The translations under genes were made by a program, and so were the position numbers. Shown piece after piece: positions 44,686-60,164 of a stretch of DNA of 64,000 nucleotides; the first letter of the stretch is position 1, and each line of letters begins with the position of its first letter. The stretch comes from Cacajao melanocephalus (Eukaryota; Chordata; Mammalia; Primates; Pitheciidae), in contig CAUYLG010075740.1 of assembly GCA_963573385.1 (NCBI GenBank), forward strand, positions 22,287 through 86,286. The letters are read 5' to 3'. Below the pieces are notes generated by a model, which did no database searches, was not told where the DNA came from, and was given only the letters and a program-made list of their open reading frames with translations.

Positions 44686-44711
44686 GATCAGCTGCTACTG
44701 AGCAGCTGATC
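44686..44711. repeat. Perfect 11-bp inverted repeat with two E-boxes
   Basis: GATCAGCTGCT, a 4-base spacer ACTG, then AGCAGCTGATC. Each arm contains CAGCTG. It would form a perfect short hairpin or a symmetric protein site. Confidence 0.9.
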
Positions 44712-45148
44712 AGACACTGGCCTCCGCAACCACCCAGGAAGAATTCTACTGGCTTCCAAGAAGGACAACTGAGCCTCCCAGGAATCCTGCCAAAGAGGGT
44801 TGAGTGGATATCTGGGAACTAAATTTCGAACAATTCTGGTGGGGTTATGCAGTTCAAAGCCTCTTTTTAATCCCACTGGTGTGGCCTCCTTCTTGCCCCC
44901 ACACACAGACACACGCACATTCCCAGAGTGATGTCCTCAAAAGCCAAAGCTAACCAGACTTCTCAACAGCAGAAAATATATCATTCGCATCTTCACCACT
45001 TCCCAAAATAGCCTTCCCCATGTTCTGCGTTGTTCTCCCCAACTTGCCTTCCAAGGTAGACATCTCCACCAACAGACACCTCACCAAGTGCCCCCATCTT
45101 CCAGATAGAAAGGAAAACACTTTAAAGCGACATTTGTGGTTATGATTA

Positions 45149-45179
<31 letters not shown>

Positions 45180-45236
45180 TCAAAAGGTCTGTGCTAAAAA
45201 ATAAAAACAACCAAAAAAAACCTGTTAAGTCTTACT

Positions 45237-45538
45237 GGCCGGGTACAGTGGCTCACTTCTGTAATCCCAGTACTTTGGGAGGCCGAGGCGGGTGGATCCC
45301 CTGAAGTCAGGAGTTTGAGACTAGCCTGACCAACATGGAGAAATCTGTCTCTACTAAAAATACAAAAATTAGCCGGGCATGGTGGCCCACATCTGAAGTC
45401 CCAGGTACTCCAGAGGATGAGTCAGGAGAATCACTTGTACCTGGGAGGTAGAGGTTTCAGTGAGCCAAGATCATGCTACTGCACTCTAGCCTGGGTGACA
45501 GAGCGAGACTCTACCTAAAAAAATAAAAAGTAAGAAAA
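45237..45538 (+). mobile_element. Alu, full length (AluS/J-like)
   Basis: Flanked by ttaagtcttac (45225-45235) and ttaagtattac (45539-45549). Confidence 0.95.
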
Positions 45539-45549
45539 TTAAGTATTAC

Positions 45550-46634
45550 CAAATACCAAAGTATCAGTTCTAAGCATAAAGTTCTTTTTTTCAAACACTT
45601 CCCTTTTTGTATCCTTAAGAGAAATACAGGAATTGTAAGTAACAGAGATGAAAAGCTAATAATTTCTTCACATCTTTCCTCTGGCTTTCAGCTTCACTCA
45701 CATACTCTTCAAGAAACTTGGCAGCTTGGAAACCAGGTACTGAGAGGCTATAGTGCTATAAGTGTTCACACATACTATAAGTGTATAAACATAAGATAGC
45801 TATCACCTGGTAGCTACACATACCTTTCCTTAGAAAATGGAAAATCCATCTGCAGTCAGGGCGAAACATTTAGATAGGCTTAACCCCTCTCTGTTCTGGG
45901 TCGCTCTTATCAGAGGAAGAAAACATGAAAATAAAGGATCTTAGGCTTACACAGTGACCTGAGCTACAAGCTGGGTGCAAAAACCCAGGCTTTGGGTTTA
46001 ACTAACAAGGAGAAATACTGGCTGGCTCTTCTGAAGAAAATTACTCAAAATGCGTTGCGAAAATTTATTCTTGAGAACAAAACTAGAAAGAAGGGATGAA
46101 TTGGGACATAGAAAAAAACGTAAACTTGATTCAGCTGTCAACTGAGAGGGCCTAGACTTAATTGATGGTGACAGAGCAAAAAGGAATTGTCCAGGGAGGA
46201 CTTAAGACCACCTATACGTGACAGCATTGCCTCTATATGATTTTGGGGTTCTGGGAAATATTTCTCATACTGGTTGGCCGCACATGCCAGGCATCGCCAA
46301 TATTAGCTAATAGAGACATCTATGAAAAATGTATGAGGAAATAGAAAACAAATACAGCTTATTATTACAATTTATATTTTCACTAAAAATTACTGTCACA
46401 CTGCAACTTTGGTCAAAAAGATCGTCAGAACATAACTCCGCACAAAACTGTTCCTGCACCAGCAAAAGTGAACCACAGTTTACAGCTAACGCACCAGTCA
46501 TAATGTCTTGCCTTTGTCCAGTGCTTTGTAGATTACAAAACTGTTCTGTGAACATTTTCTCCTGTGAGTCTCAGAATGTGTACGTGAAGTGGACATTAGT
46601 ATTACTATTTCGTGTTTAAAGAAACCAAAGATCT
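45550..46634. other. No gene or repeat recognised
   Basis: The 96-codon plus frame at 46329-46619 and the minus frames opposite it have no recognisable domain. 46490-46620 weakly recalls a MIR. Confidence 0.4.
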
Positions 46635-46821
46635 TACCTACTTCTTCTGGCTTATTTCCCACCACATGCCTCTTACCTCTGCCTCCCAATCTCTCCAGTC
46701 TCCCTCCAGCCTTCCTCACAGTCTGTGTTCTCAGCAAACTGAAATTCTCTGACTTAAAATTCCCTGCGTGCAGCTCTCTTGTCTCCCTAAGACATGGTTC
46801 CTTTCTTGCAAAACGCTTGTT
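46635..46821 (+). mobile_element. L2 LINE, left part (split by Alu)
   Basis: Pyrimidine-rich sequence ('ccagcc', 'ctctgcctccc', 'gtctgtgttctc') fits the L2 3' half and joins the clear L2 end at 47173. Confidence 0.5.
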
Positions 46822-46833
46822 CCTTGAATATTT

Positions 46834-47160
<327 letters not shown>

Positions 47161-47172
47161 CCTCGAATATTT

Positions 47173-47440
47173 TTTTTAACCTTTTCAGACTCAGCTTAAA
47201 CCATGAGAAAGCTCCCTCTGACCCTTTAAGACAGATGTATCGCCTTCTCTGCGCTACCATAGGCTCCTTCCTTCAGGTACCCTAAAATAGCACTTATGGC
47301 ACTTGGTTTTAATGACCTGCTTAATGGTCTGTCTTCTCCATTCAGCTTAGAGTCCATGAAGCACTGGGCATGAATCATGCCCAGTGCTGAAAAGCTGTAG
47401 GCACCTAAAAAATATTTGTTAAAATAATGAATCAGGTGAC
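47173..47440 (+). mobile_element. L2 LINE 3' end, right part
   Basis: 'gactcagcttaaacc', 'tccctctgaccctttaagac', 'tagcacttatggcacttgg', 'aatatttgttaaaataatga' mark the L2 3' end. Confidence 0.75.
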
Positions 47441-47515
47441 TTCCCCAGGCTCACAGAAACGTGAGTGTCAGACCTGGGATGAAAATTCTGGTCTAATTCC
47501 AGTAAAGGGCCAGTT
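47436..47515 (+). mobile_element. MIR core fragment
   Basis: 'tgacttccccaggctcacag', 'cagacctgggatgaaaatt' match the MIR core, abutting the L2 end. Confidence 0.6.
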
Positions 47516-49062
<1,547 letters not shown>

Positions 49063-49391
49063 TGAGTACATTGGTTCCACTCATGGGGAAGCATGATTAT
49101 AGCCTGTATAATTAGGAAACCTGATTATAGCCTCTCCTCCAAGCCATGTTTTCCAGTCTATTTCCAGTATATAAAAAAAAACTGATATTCATTTATTTTA
49201 TCCCACTATCTATCTGGTTTAGAATTTAGAGAAAGACAAGAGACTATGATTCATTACCAAACCTCAACACATGTCTAATTTTCTGTTCCTTGGCTGATTA
49301 GATTGCCTACATCTCACGGCAGGTGTTTATAGTCTTACATGCCATAATGTGCATCCTGCTCCTTACAGGATTTGTGAGCATGGGCTAAACA

Positions 49392-49525
49392 CATTAACTT
49401 CTTTCTGCCTCAATTCCATCACTTCAAAACAGAACCAAAAATAGCTATCTCATTCTGTTTCTACAAGAATGTAATGAGTGAATTATATACCGTTTCTATC
49501 CAGCATGGTATTTGATACAGATAGG
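49392..49525 (+). mobile_element. MIR SINE fragment
   Basis: 'acttctttctgcctcaattc', 'gaatgtaatgagtgaattat', 'cagcatggtatttgatac' follow the MIR 3' half. Confidence 0.6.
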
Positions 49526-51303
49526 TCTTGGAAGTTCTGTCACTTACAAACTGTAAGGTGCTGTCCCAAAGTACCCATAATGATCAAACTAAGCAGGGAA
49601 TAGAGGATATTACTGGCACATAGCATGGAACATTTTTGTCTGAAGAGAGGGTGTATTATCTAAAATAAATATCCCAGGTAGTTCAGATTCACTAAATAGG
49701 TTCAGCTCCCTCTGTCTCCTCCTGGGGATCTCTTGCCATAGTACTGCTGAGAAAAGAGTGTGTAAGAAGCTCCTTTTTACTATAAAGCTAAAAGAAATAG
49801 CATACATAGCACCTGGTCACCCATTCTAGTGGCAACCAAACAAAAAGCTATGATATTCCCTCAAGCCTGCAACAGGGTCTTTTGAGAACCTCATGAGGAA
49901 AGCCTCTGAGATTTTCAGCTCACGTGAGCAAATCCAAAGAGTTAGATAACTGAGATAAGAACTCCGGTAGACTCAGTGGAGGCCATTGTGTTTGAACAAA
50001 CACCTTTGAAAGGTAGGAATATTCTTTGAATTTTTTCCCCTCCTAGAAACTGAAACTAGGGGTATTTAGGATCTCTTTATCCTGCCCTCTTGTGCAATTT
50101 CCTTTTCACTCTCAACTTCATTTTGCTGTGCTTGTCATCACTTCATATTCTATGGACTGTATAAGCTCTCCTTTGTTCCTGCTATTTTAAGCTTCTTCCT
50201 TATCATGGAACGGATGGTCTTAGCATCAGGTTTGAAACCCCTAGACATGCTGGAGCCACACTGCAGAATCCCAGCAGAGCTGAAGGGGTCCTTTTTCTTT
50301 CCCAAGGTGTTTTCAGTTTCTGAGGTTCAAAGCATGAAAACAAGAGTTATTTCCTATAACAGAGGCTTTAAGAGCATTTTTATTCTGACAAAATGCTATG
50401 TTTTAGTAAAAGTGGCTTGTTGGAGGTTGCCCCTGTAGTAATTTCCTATCAGAAAAATTGGCTTCAAATGGAAGTTGTGTGGAGCATGTATGTATTTTGA
50501 TTTTTCTGATGCTACATGTCCATATTAGAACGACATAACATAGTTAGCTTCAGTTTGAACCCAGGGTCAATCTTATCTACCTGTGGCAGCTACCTAAGGC
50601 ACTTTCATCTTTCTTACCTGCTTGCTGGTACCTGAGGTTTCCTCAGTAGAGGAGAGAACCTTTCAATTCCCAGTTAGCAATAAGGATTAACATCAAAAAT
50701 TCAAAGACAATGGTTCTCCACTTGGTCTGTTTCCGCTTCAGTACACCTGAAAGATATGATGCACGTAATAGAAGCTTATGGTAAAGGTCCGTCTCACCAG
50801 GTTGAGGTTAGGAGAGCAAAGAGCTTTCAGAGAGTAAGACTGGATAGGGAGCTAGACACTGGGAGAAAGGAGCCATAGAATGGAGAGGTCAGGAGCATTA
50901 AGACAAATTTGGAGGACTCCCAGTTCCTTTCTAAGGCTTACTCTGTCAATAGTCAAGAGCAAGAATACTTCCATGAGCCATAGTTTCTGTACCATGGAGA
51001 CTCTCATCTAGTACTTATATACCGATTGTTCAAATCACTAGCCTCCCTATACCTGCTTTTAAGTGGGTCTGACAAAATCCACAGTTTGCAACCACCCCTG
51101 CCTTCTCAGATGCATAACTCATCCAGCTATCTCTGCAGAGCAGATAGAGACCCCATGACAACAGCAGCCAGATTATAGAGTGGATAGATACAAAGTTACA
51201 AAGATAGAAACTTAGTTACTGTTCCTTAGGAAGTATTAGGTTTTCCATACAAAAGGAGGGATCTTATATACTTTTAATTCTTATACCTTCTTTGTGAAGT
51301 ATT
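49526..51303. other. No gene or repeat recognised
   Basis: Unique sequence; the 77-codon frame at 50205-50438 starts at ATG but shows no known motif. Confidence 0.4.
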
Positions 51304-51316
51304 AATATGCTGCTTT

Positions 51317-51621
51317 TTTTTTTTTTTTTTTTTTTTTTTCAAGACAGAGTCTTTGTCTGTTGCCCAGGCTGGAGTGCAGTGGCACGATGTTGACTCACTG
51401 CAACCTCCACCTCCCAGGTTCAACCAATTCTCCTCCCTCAGCCTCCCTGGTAAGCTGGGATTACAGGCGCGCGCCGCTATGCTTGGCTAATTTTTGTATT
51501 TTTAGTACAGACGGGATTTCACCAGGTTGGCCAGACTAGTCTCAAAGTCCTGACCTTATGATCCACCTGTCTTGGCCTCCCAAAGTCCTGGGATTACAGG
51601 CATGAGTCACTGCACCCAGCC
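51317..51621 (-). mobile_element. Alu, full length
   Basis: Antisense Alu with a long T-run. Flanks aatatgctgctttt and aatatactgctttt form a 13/14 target duplication. Confidence 0.95.
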
Positions 51622-52112
51622 AATATACTGCTTTTAAGAAGAGAAAATTGAGTCTTAGATTGTTTAAATAACATGATCACACAGCTGCTGACTCCAGAAG
51701 TCTTTAGTCTTTCTATAACATCCTCCTCTCCTCTGCCTTTATATCCTGCAAAAATGTTCAAGACCCACAGGTAATATTCCAGGTACTAAGTAGATGGGCG
51801 ATCCTAAGCCTGTTGCCTGGATTGGCAGTCTTAATGGTGACATGTATGGAAGTATCCCTAGAGCTTTGAGCATGTTTCTGCCCAACATTGTAATTAAGTA
51901 TGTTAAACATGACTCAGAGATGAACTAATAAAAGTGTTCATGAAACAGACAAAGCAGCTTGTTCACTCCCATTGGCATATGAAAGGAAGGTTGGACCACC
52001 ACTCTTTAGATATAAATTATGGTCAGGCTGTCAGACACTTGCAACTCAACAAGATCCTGCTCTGCCTACCAGTCTCCCAAAAGACAAACTAAATTTCTGA
52101 GACAGTTGTTGG

Positions 52113-52207
52113 CAGTGATTCTTCAAGTGTGATTCCTGGAGCAGCAGCAGCAGCAGCAGTAGCAGCAGCATCACCATCACCTACGAACTTGTTAGAAATG
52201 TAAATCC
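52113..52207 (+). mobile_element. MER20, left part, with CAG run
   Basis: 'cagtgattcttcaagtgtga' to 'gaacttgttagaaatg' follows MER20. In place of its normal 'gaccagcagcatcagc' it has a CAG run of about ten units. The Alu at 52208 interrupts it. Confidence 0.7.
52141..52170 (+). repeat. CAG trinucleotide run
   Basis: GCA/CAG units with one TAG interruption, inside MER20. Confidence 0.9.
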
Positions 52208-54401
<2,194 letters not shown>

Positions 54402-54415
54402 AAGAAGATGGAGAG

Positions 54416-54822
54416 CACCAATCTAGTTGAGAAAAATAAAACAGAAGACAGACCAAGTTCTAAGGAGAAATGGGAAAGGACCTAGAAAGATCAATGAGTT
54501 GGAAACCTTGAATTCCTTTATCTTAATTATATTTCTTTAAAGTAGACATTCAGAAGTCAATACAGAATTCTGGACAGAATAATGCCTTGATAGAAAGTTT
54601 GCTTGAAGACAACTTTCTGTTGTATATCAACTAAATAGAGCTATAGGAGAAAAACAGCCCAGCTCCCTAGCTCCGTAAAAGTTTCTACACAAATGCTGAG
54701 AGCAAGAGGGTCACCATCTTGCTATGTGGTTGTAGAGTGGAGGCAAAGGAGAGAGGACTGCAGAAATGCAGAGAGAACAGTGAACAAGCTGTGTAGAAGA
54801 GCAACCAAAACTCAGGGCTTAG
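54416..54822. other. No gene or repeat recognised
   Basis: Unique sequence between the Alu and the MER5A. Confidence 0.4.
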
Positions 54823-54976
54823 TTAGGTTCTCTTAACCCTAGCTGCACAATTAAATCACCAAATAACCAACCCAGACCAATTAAATTCCAGTCTCTCCAA
54901 GCTGAGATGATATTGGTGCTTTTTTAAAAAAGTCCTCACACATTTCTACCATGCACCCAGAGTTAAGAGGCACCAG
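54823..54976 (+). mobile_element. MER5A (hAT-Charlie) fossil
   Basis: 'ggttctcttaaccctagctg', 'cccagaccaattaaattcc', 'ggtgcttttttaaaaaagtc' and 'catgcacccagagttaagag' follow MER5A end to end. Confidence 0.7.
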
Positions 54977-55148
54977 CCTAGTGCCCAGGAACACTGCAGT
55001 GGCAAAGATTAGGAATCAATGATTTTATTAAACTCACCTGTTGGGTGAAGTGGTGGCAAATTCTTTCAAGGTAGATTATCTGTAAGGGGAAAGAAGTATG
55101 GACGTTTAAGGCAAGAGATAGAAAGTGGGCGTTACTAACTTACAGGGG

Positions 55149-55316
55149 ATTTTTTTTTTTTTGAGGTGGAGTCTCACTCTGTCACCCAGGCTGGATTGCA
55201 GTGGCATGATCTTGGCTCACTGAAACCTCTGTTTCCCAGGTTCAAGCAATTCTCCTGCCTCAGCCTCCTGAGTAGCTGGGACTGCATGCATGCACCAACA
55301 TGCCTGGCTAATTTTG
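55149..55316 (-). mobile_element. Alu right arm only (5' truncated)
   Basis: Ends at 'ctggctaattttg', the arm junction. Flanks acttacagggg (55138-55148) and acctacagggg (55317-55327) show it inserted in this form. Confidence 0.93.
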
Positions 55317-55327
55317 ACCTACAGGGG

Positions 55328-56654
55328 TTCTTTAAAACTGTGTTAGCCGGTACCTCTAAGAGACTGCAGAGAGAACAGAGAAACTGACACAGATTTGTGG
55401 ACCACTGCTTCCATGATTTATCAGAGTAATGAGTGGCTTATGGGTAAATGAAATGGGAGATTAGCAAACAAATAAAAAAGCAGAGGCAAACCTTCAGTCA
55501 TCAATCACATGTAATGAAATGATCCCTTGTCAATACTGAACTCTGATTTTTGCATTATTTTCTTCCTTCCCTCCCCTTCTAATGGGCTTAGCTTTACCAG
55601 GTAGTCTCCCAGCTTTGTAGACCTTTTCCTATAAAATGCTTGCCAAAAGAAGGAGAAACAACTTGCCTACCTTTGCATGTCTGCCCTTATACATGTAAGT
55701 GGCACTCTCAATGGTATTTTCCTCCATCTCTGCTCTATTTTAGCTGACTGTTTCCTGCGGCCCCAAATTAGCCTGTCCCTAACTGTACAGATTACCCAGG
55801 TACGGCTTCCCTAGAATAATAGATCCTAGTATTACAAACATTTGGATAATTCCTATCCCCAAAGTTATTTGATTGTAATTGAACTGAGCAGAATAAACTG
55901 ACCTCTCTCAAATATTACTAAATGAGATTGAATGAATCTTTCTGGGTTTTATTCTGCCTCTTAGCATCAAAGCAGAATTTTCCAAACTTGAAAATCTCAA
56001 AAAGAGACCCTCTGATATATTTAGCTTTTAATGCCTGCTAAACTCAACTCATTCTTAAATAAATAACTGGTAAAAGGAACAAGACTACCACAACCCGCTT
56101 AGGTTAATCACTGGCAGTGGAAAAAAATTGCCAAGTTAGCCACAGTGATGACTGTGCTGGTTAAACTCTCACAGATCCTCATGGTTAATGAGCATGATTG
56201 GTAGAGCAGTTCTCCACTGTCACTCTCATTGTCTGTAAGAAATACTTCATATTTTGTAAGAGATGTAATTTTGCTCTGTCTTTGCATGGTATTGTCAACC
56301 GCCAACAGTCAAGGAGAGACAGACAACATAAGATGGACAGAGGTGGAACAGAGATGATAGAGACAGAAACCAGGGCCACTTTGTGGGAAGGAGAGGGGGC
56401 AGCATGGGTTAATTTCATAAGTGGTCAACTCAGTCGTGCATATTTTTACTTTATGATCACTCTTGGTTCCCAACGTAATCTTGTAACTTCTGGGAATCGC
56501 ACAATTCATTTTCTAAAGAAAATGTACTTACATTGTCTTACGTATTATAGTTACTTGCATTTTGAGTATATACTTCTTGATTCTCTAGTCAATTTCATCA
56601 AACATATCTTTCTGATATGACCCCTGTTTAAAAAAAAAAAAAAGTGAACCTTTT
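55328..56654. other. No gene or repeat recognised
   Basis: The 140-codon frame at 56198-56620 begins with TTG and includes low-complexity aromatic sequence. An A-run at 56629-56643 precedes an L2. Confidence 0.4.
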
Positions 56655-56920
56655 GAAACTCGGGTCTGACCAAGCTACTTCTTGCTTAAAATACTTCAGT
56701 GGTTTTCCACTGGTTTTAGGAGAAAGATCAAAATCCCCAATAGGACCTATAAGCCAAGCAGTGTTTGGCCACTGCCTGCCTTGGAACATACTCTACCTTG
56801 TCCTTTATATTCCAGAATTTGTAAAATGGCTCAGTAACAAGTTTGCTCACTTTATTACAGGATGTTCTCTCTTGTTCTCCCAAATTTTCATGAAAAAATT
56901 CCTTATACAGTTAAAAAGCA
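56655..56920 (+). mobile_element. L2 LINE fragment
   Basis: 'aaaatacttcagtggttttc', 'gaaagatcaaaatcccc', 'ggacctataagccaagcagt' and 'ggccactgcctgcctt' match the L2 3' region. Confidence 0.75.
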
Positions 56921-57522
56921 CCCTAAATGCAAGGAATTAGTTAAATTCTTATATTTTTCATATTTTTATATAAGGCTGTTTACTAAGTTTGTCAAAAAAG
57001 AACTTTTCGATTAAAAGTAATTTCCTCACACAGTAGATCAGTCCTTAGGCAGACTGTTCATGTTGCTATTTAAAATGCCATCTTTGTCTTTGCCAATTTT
57101 TTTTGTTTTCTCTCCTTTCACCATCTTTTCACTTTTCATTATCTCCTGCAGCACTCAAACTTGTTGCTAAAATTTGGTGAAAATGTTTGATAAACTCTAT
57201 CTTGAATCACAAATAGATCTTACTAAATTTGAATTCTGAAGTCTGATCTTGGGTGACCTCCTTTCTCTAAGCCTTCATTGTTCAATTATGCCAGACTTGC
57301 GTAGGGGAGAGGATAAGAGGTAATAGTTATTTCCTATGATTACACAAGTAATTTACTCTTTGTAGAAAATGTGTAAAGACTAAAAATATATAAAGAAGCA
57401 GAAAAAATAGTCTAAATCTAAACAGTCAGAGACAACCACTGATAGTACCCTGACACATCCACTGCTCCCACTCTGGTGCCACCAGCACCTCACACTGAAA
57501 CCAACCCAATAGTCCCACAGAT
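56921..57522. other. No gene or repeat recognised
   Basis: AT-rich, with nothing assigned. Confidence 0.4.
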
Positions 57523-58012
57523 CAGTGGGCCCCCAACCTTTTTGGCACTAGGGACAAGTTTTGTGGGAGACAATGTCTCCACAGACTGTGGGGGGCAGGG
57601 TGGGGGAAGTGTCAGCAGGTGATGGTTTCAACATGATTCGAGCACATTACATTTATTGTACACTTTATTTCTTTTATTATTACATTGTAATATATAATAA
57701 AATAACTATACAATTCACCATAACATAGAATTAGTGGAAGCTCTGATTGAACATTAAGCATTAGATTCCCATAAGGAGCACACAACTATATCCCTCACAT
57801 GCACAGTCCACAATAGGAGTTTCGCTCCTGTGAGAATCTAATGTTAACACTGATCTGCCTGGCAGAGCTCAGGCAGTAATGCAAGCAACAGGCAGTGGCT
57901 GTAAATACAGATGAAAGTTTGCTTGCCTGTCACTCACCTCCTGCTGTGTGGCCTGGTTCACAACAGGCCATAGACCTGTACAAGTCTGTAGCCTGGAGAT
58001 TGGGGACCCCCT
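57523..58012 (-). mobile_element. MER1-type hAT-Charlie element, near complete
   Basis: Terminal repeats cagtgggcccccaacc and 'ggagattggggacccc' face each other. 'ttcaacatgattcgagcaca', 'aataaaataactatacaatt', 'tcacctcctgctgtgtggcc' fit the element from end to end. Length of about 490 bases fits the long MER1A form. A G-rich run lies at 57588-57607. Confidence 0.8.
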
Positions 58013-58038
58013 CATAGATAGTTTTTTAAAATAAACAT

Positions 58039-58055
58039 AGAAATTGACCCTTCTG
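58039..58055 (+). repeat. L1 target-site duplication, 5' copy
   Basis: agaaattgacccttctg, identical to 60165-60181. Confidence 0.95.
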
Positions 58056-58869
58056 ATTTCCTATTCAATGAATTATGCTGGGTTAACTAGCTAGCTATAA
58101 GCAAAAGATTGAAACTGGATCCTTTCTTTACACCATATACAAAAATTAAATCAAGATGAATTAAAGACTTAAATGTAATACCCAAAACTATAAAATCCCT
58201 GGAAGACAACCTAGACAATACCATTCAGGACATAGTCACAGGCAAAGATTTCATGATGAAGACACCAAAAACTATAGCAGCAAAAGCAAAAATTGACAAA
58301 TGGGATCTAATTAAACAAAAGAGCTTCTGCACAGCAAGAGAAACTGTCAACAGAGTAAACAGACAACCTACAGAATGGGAGAAAATTTTTACAAACTGTG
58401 TATCTCACAAAGGTCTAATATCCAGTATCTATAAGGAACTTAAACAAATTTACAAGAGAAAAACAAATAACCCCATAAAAAAGTAGGCAAAGGACATAAA
58501 CAGATGAACAGACACTTTTCAAAAGAAGACATATATGCAGCCAACAATCATATGAAAAAAAGCTCAACATCACTGATTATCACAGAAATGCAAATCAAAA
58601 CACAATGAGATGCCATCTCATACCAGTCAGATGGCTATTATTAAAAAGTCAAAAAATAACAGATGCTGGTGAGGTTGTGGAGAAAAAGGAATGCTTATAC
58701 ACTGTTGGTGAGAGTGTAAATTAGTTCAACCATTTACTAATTGGAAGGAAGACAGTGTAATGATTTCTCAAAGACCTAAAGACAGAAATACCATTCGACC
58801 CAGCAATCCCATTACTGGGTATAGAGCCAAAGGAATATACATCATTCTGTTATAAAGACCCATGCACAC
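58056..58869 (+). mobile_element. L1, 5'-truncated, left part
   Basis: L1 ORF2 3' portion beginning at 'atttcctattcaatgaatta' and running to 'aagacccatgcacac', where THE1 starts. Its 3' UTR (59873-60164) places it in the L1PB/L1MA range. Confidence 0.92.
58253..58486 (+). pseudogene. L1 ORF2 internal fragment
   Basis: A 77-codon open piece of the L1 ORF2 protein, with [38 protein letters not shown] content typical of the region upstream of the C-terminal domain. Frameshifts before and after close the frame. It lacks the catalytic parts, and the host L1 is further broken by THE1. It is a relic without function. Confidence 0.85.
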
Positions 58870-59242
58870 TGTATTAGTCTGTTCTCATGTTGCTATGAAG
58901 AACTGCCCGAGACTGGGTAATTTATAAAGGAAAGAGGTTTAATTGATTCACAGTTCTACAGGGCTGGAGAGTCCTCAGGAAACTTACAATCATGGCAGAA
59001 GGGGAAGAAAACACATCCTTCTTTACATGGCAGCAAAAGAGAAGTGCCAAACAAAGGGGGAAAGCCCCTAATAAAACTATCAAATCTTGTAAGAATTCAC
59101 TCGCTATCATAGGAACAGCATGAGGGGACCATCCCATGATCTAATCACCTCCCATGACGTCCTTCCCCAACATGTGGGGATTACAATTCAGATTACAGTT
59201 CAAGATGGGATTTCAGTGGGGACACAGAGCCAGACCATATCA
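58870..59242 (-). mobile_element. THE1 LTR, antisense
   Basis: tgtattagtctgttctcatg through 'ccagaccatatca' is a complete THE1 LTR in reverse. Adjacent internal sequence on the right makes it the 3' LTR in element orientation. Confidence 0.92.
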
Positions 59243-59872
59243 TTCTGCCTCTGGTCCTTCCCAAATCTCACCTTTCTCACATTTCAAAACACAATTATGC
59301 CAACAGTTCCCCAACATCTTGACTCATTTCAGCATTAACCCAAAAGTTTAAGTCCATAGTCTCATCTGAGACAAGGCAAGTCCCTTCCGCCTCTGACCCT
59401 ATGAAATCAAAAGCAAGTTAGTTACTTCCTAGATACAATGGGGATACAGGCATTGGATAAATACACCCATTCCAAAGAGAAGTTGGCCAAAATGAAGAGG
59501 CTACAAGTCCAATATCCATAGGGCAGTCATTAAATCTTAAAAGTTCCAAAATGATGTCCTTTGACTCCATGTCTCGCATCCAGGTCATGCTGATGCAAGG
59601 GGTGGGTTCCCACAGCCTTGGGTAGCTCTGACCCTATGGCTTTGCAGGTACAGCCCCCTTCCTGGCTGCTTTCATGGGCTAGCATGAGTGTCGGTGGCTT
59701 TTCCAGGCTTATGATGCAAACGATGCAAGCTGTTGATGGATCTACTGCTCTGGGGTCTTGAGGATTAGTGTCCTCTTCTCACAGCTTCACTAGGCAGTGC
59801 CTCAGTAGGGACTCTGTCAATTCTACATTTCCCCTCCACACTGCCCTAGCAGAGGTTTTCCATGAGGGCTCC
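59243..59872 (-). mobile_element. THE1 internal region, truncated
   Basis: 'ttctgcctctggtccttcc', 'agttagttacttcctagata', 'tgactccatgtctcgcatcc', 'ctttcatgggctagcatgag' and 'gcagaggttttccatgaggg' follow THE1 internal sequence. It stops abruptly at 'gggctcc' and meets L1 3' sequence. The other LTR is missing. It is a non-coding MaLR remnant. Confidence 0.88.
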
Positions 59873-60164
59873 TTAGCAAACTAACACAGTAACAGAAAAC
59901 CAAATACTGCCAGTTCTCACTTATAAGTGGAAGCTAAATGATGAGAACACAAAGACACAGAGGGGAACAACACACTGGGGTTTATTGGAGGGTAGAGGGT
60001 GGGAGGAGGGAGAGGATCAAGAAAAACAACTAATGGGTACTAGGCTTAATACCTAGGTGATGAACTAATCTGTACAACCAACCCCCATGACAGAAGTTTA
60101 CCTATGTAACAAACCTGCAAAGGTAGCTCTGAACTTAAAAAAGTTAAAAAAAAAAAAAAAAGAA
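59873..60164 (+). mobile_element. L1 3' UTR, right part
   Basis: From 'agcaaactaacacagtaaca' through a G-rich tract (59990-60010), 'taatacctaggtgatgaact', 'caaacctgcaaagg' and a poly(A) tail. Roughly 185 bases of L1 present in the other copy (about 17580-17765) are missing at the THE1 junction. Confidence 0.92.

Larger units (their letters stand above)
42263..45224. other. Mostly unique; includes GC-richer patch
   Basis: A TG tract (42570-42602), an ACTT run (43433-43452) and an A/C-rich run (45147-45180). The patch at 44380-44820 is richer in GC and CpG than its surroundings and carries the CTCF motif and hairpin listed separately. The 149-codon frame over it has no ATG. Confidence 0.45.

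Noticed and set aside
44373..44822. 149-codon plus-strand frame in the GC-richer patch
   Set aside because: It begins with GTG and contains no ATG at all, and frames on the opposite strand are also open, as expected for stop-poor GC-richer DNA. I keep the patch as a regulatory candidate only.
56198..56620. 140-codon plus-strand frame
   Set aside because: It starts at TTG, shows no domain or family resemblance, and ends in low-complexity aromatic sequence.
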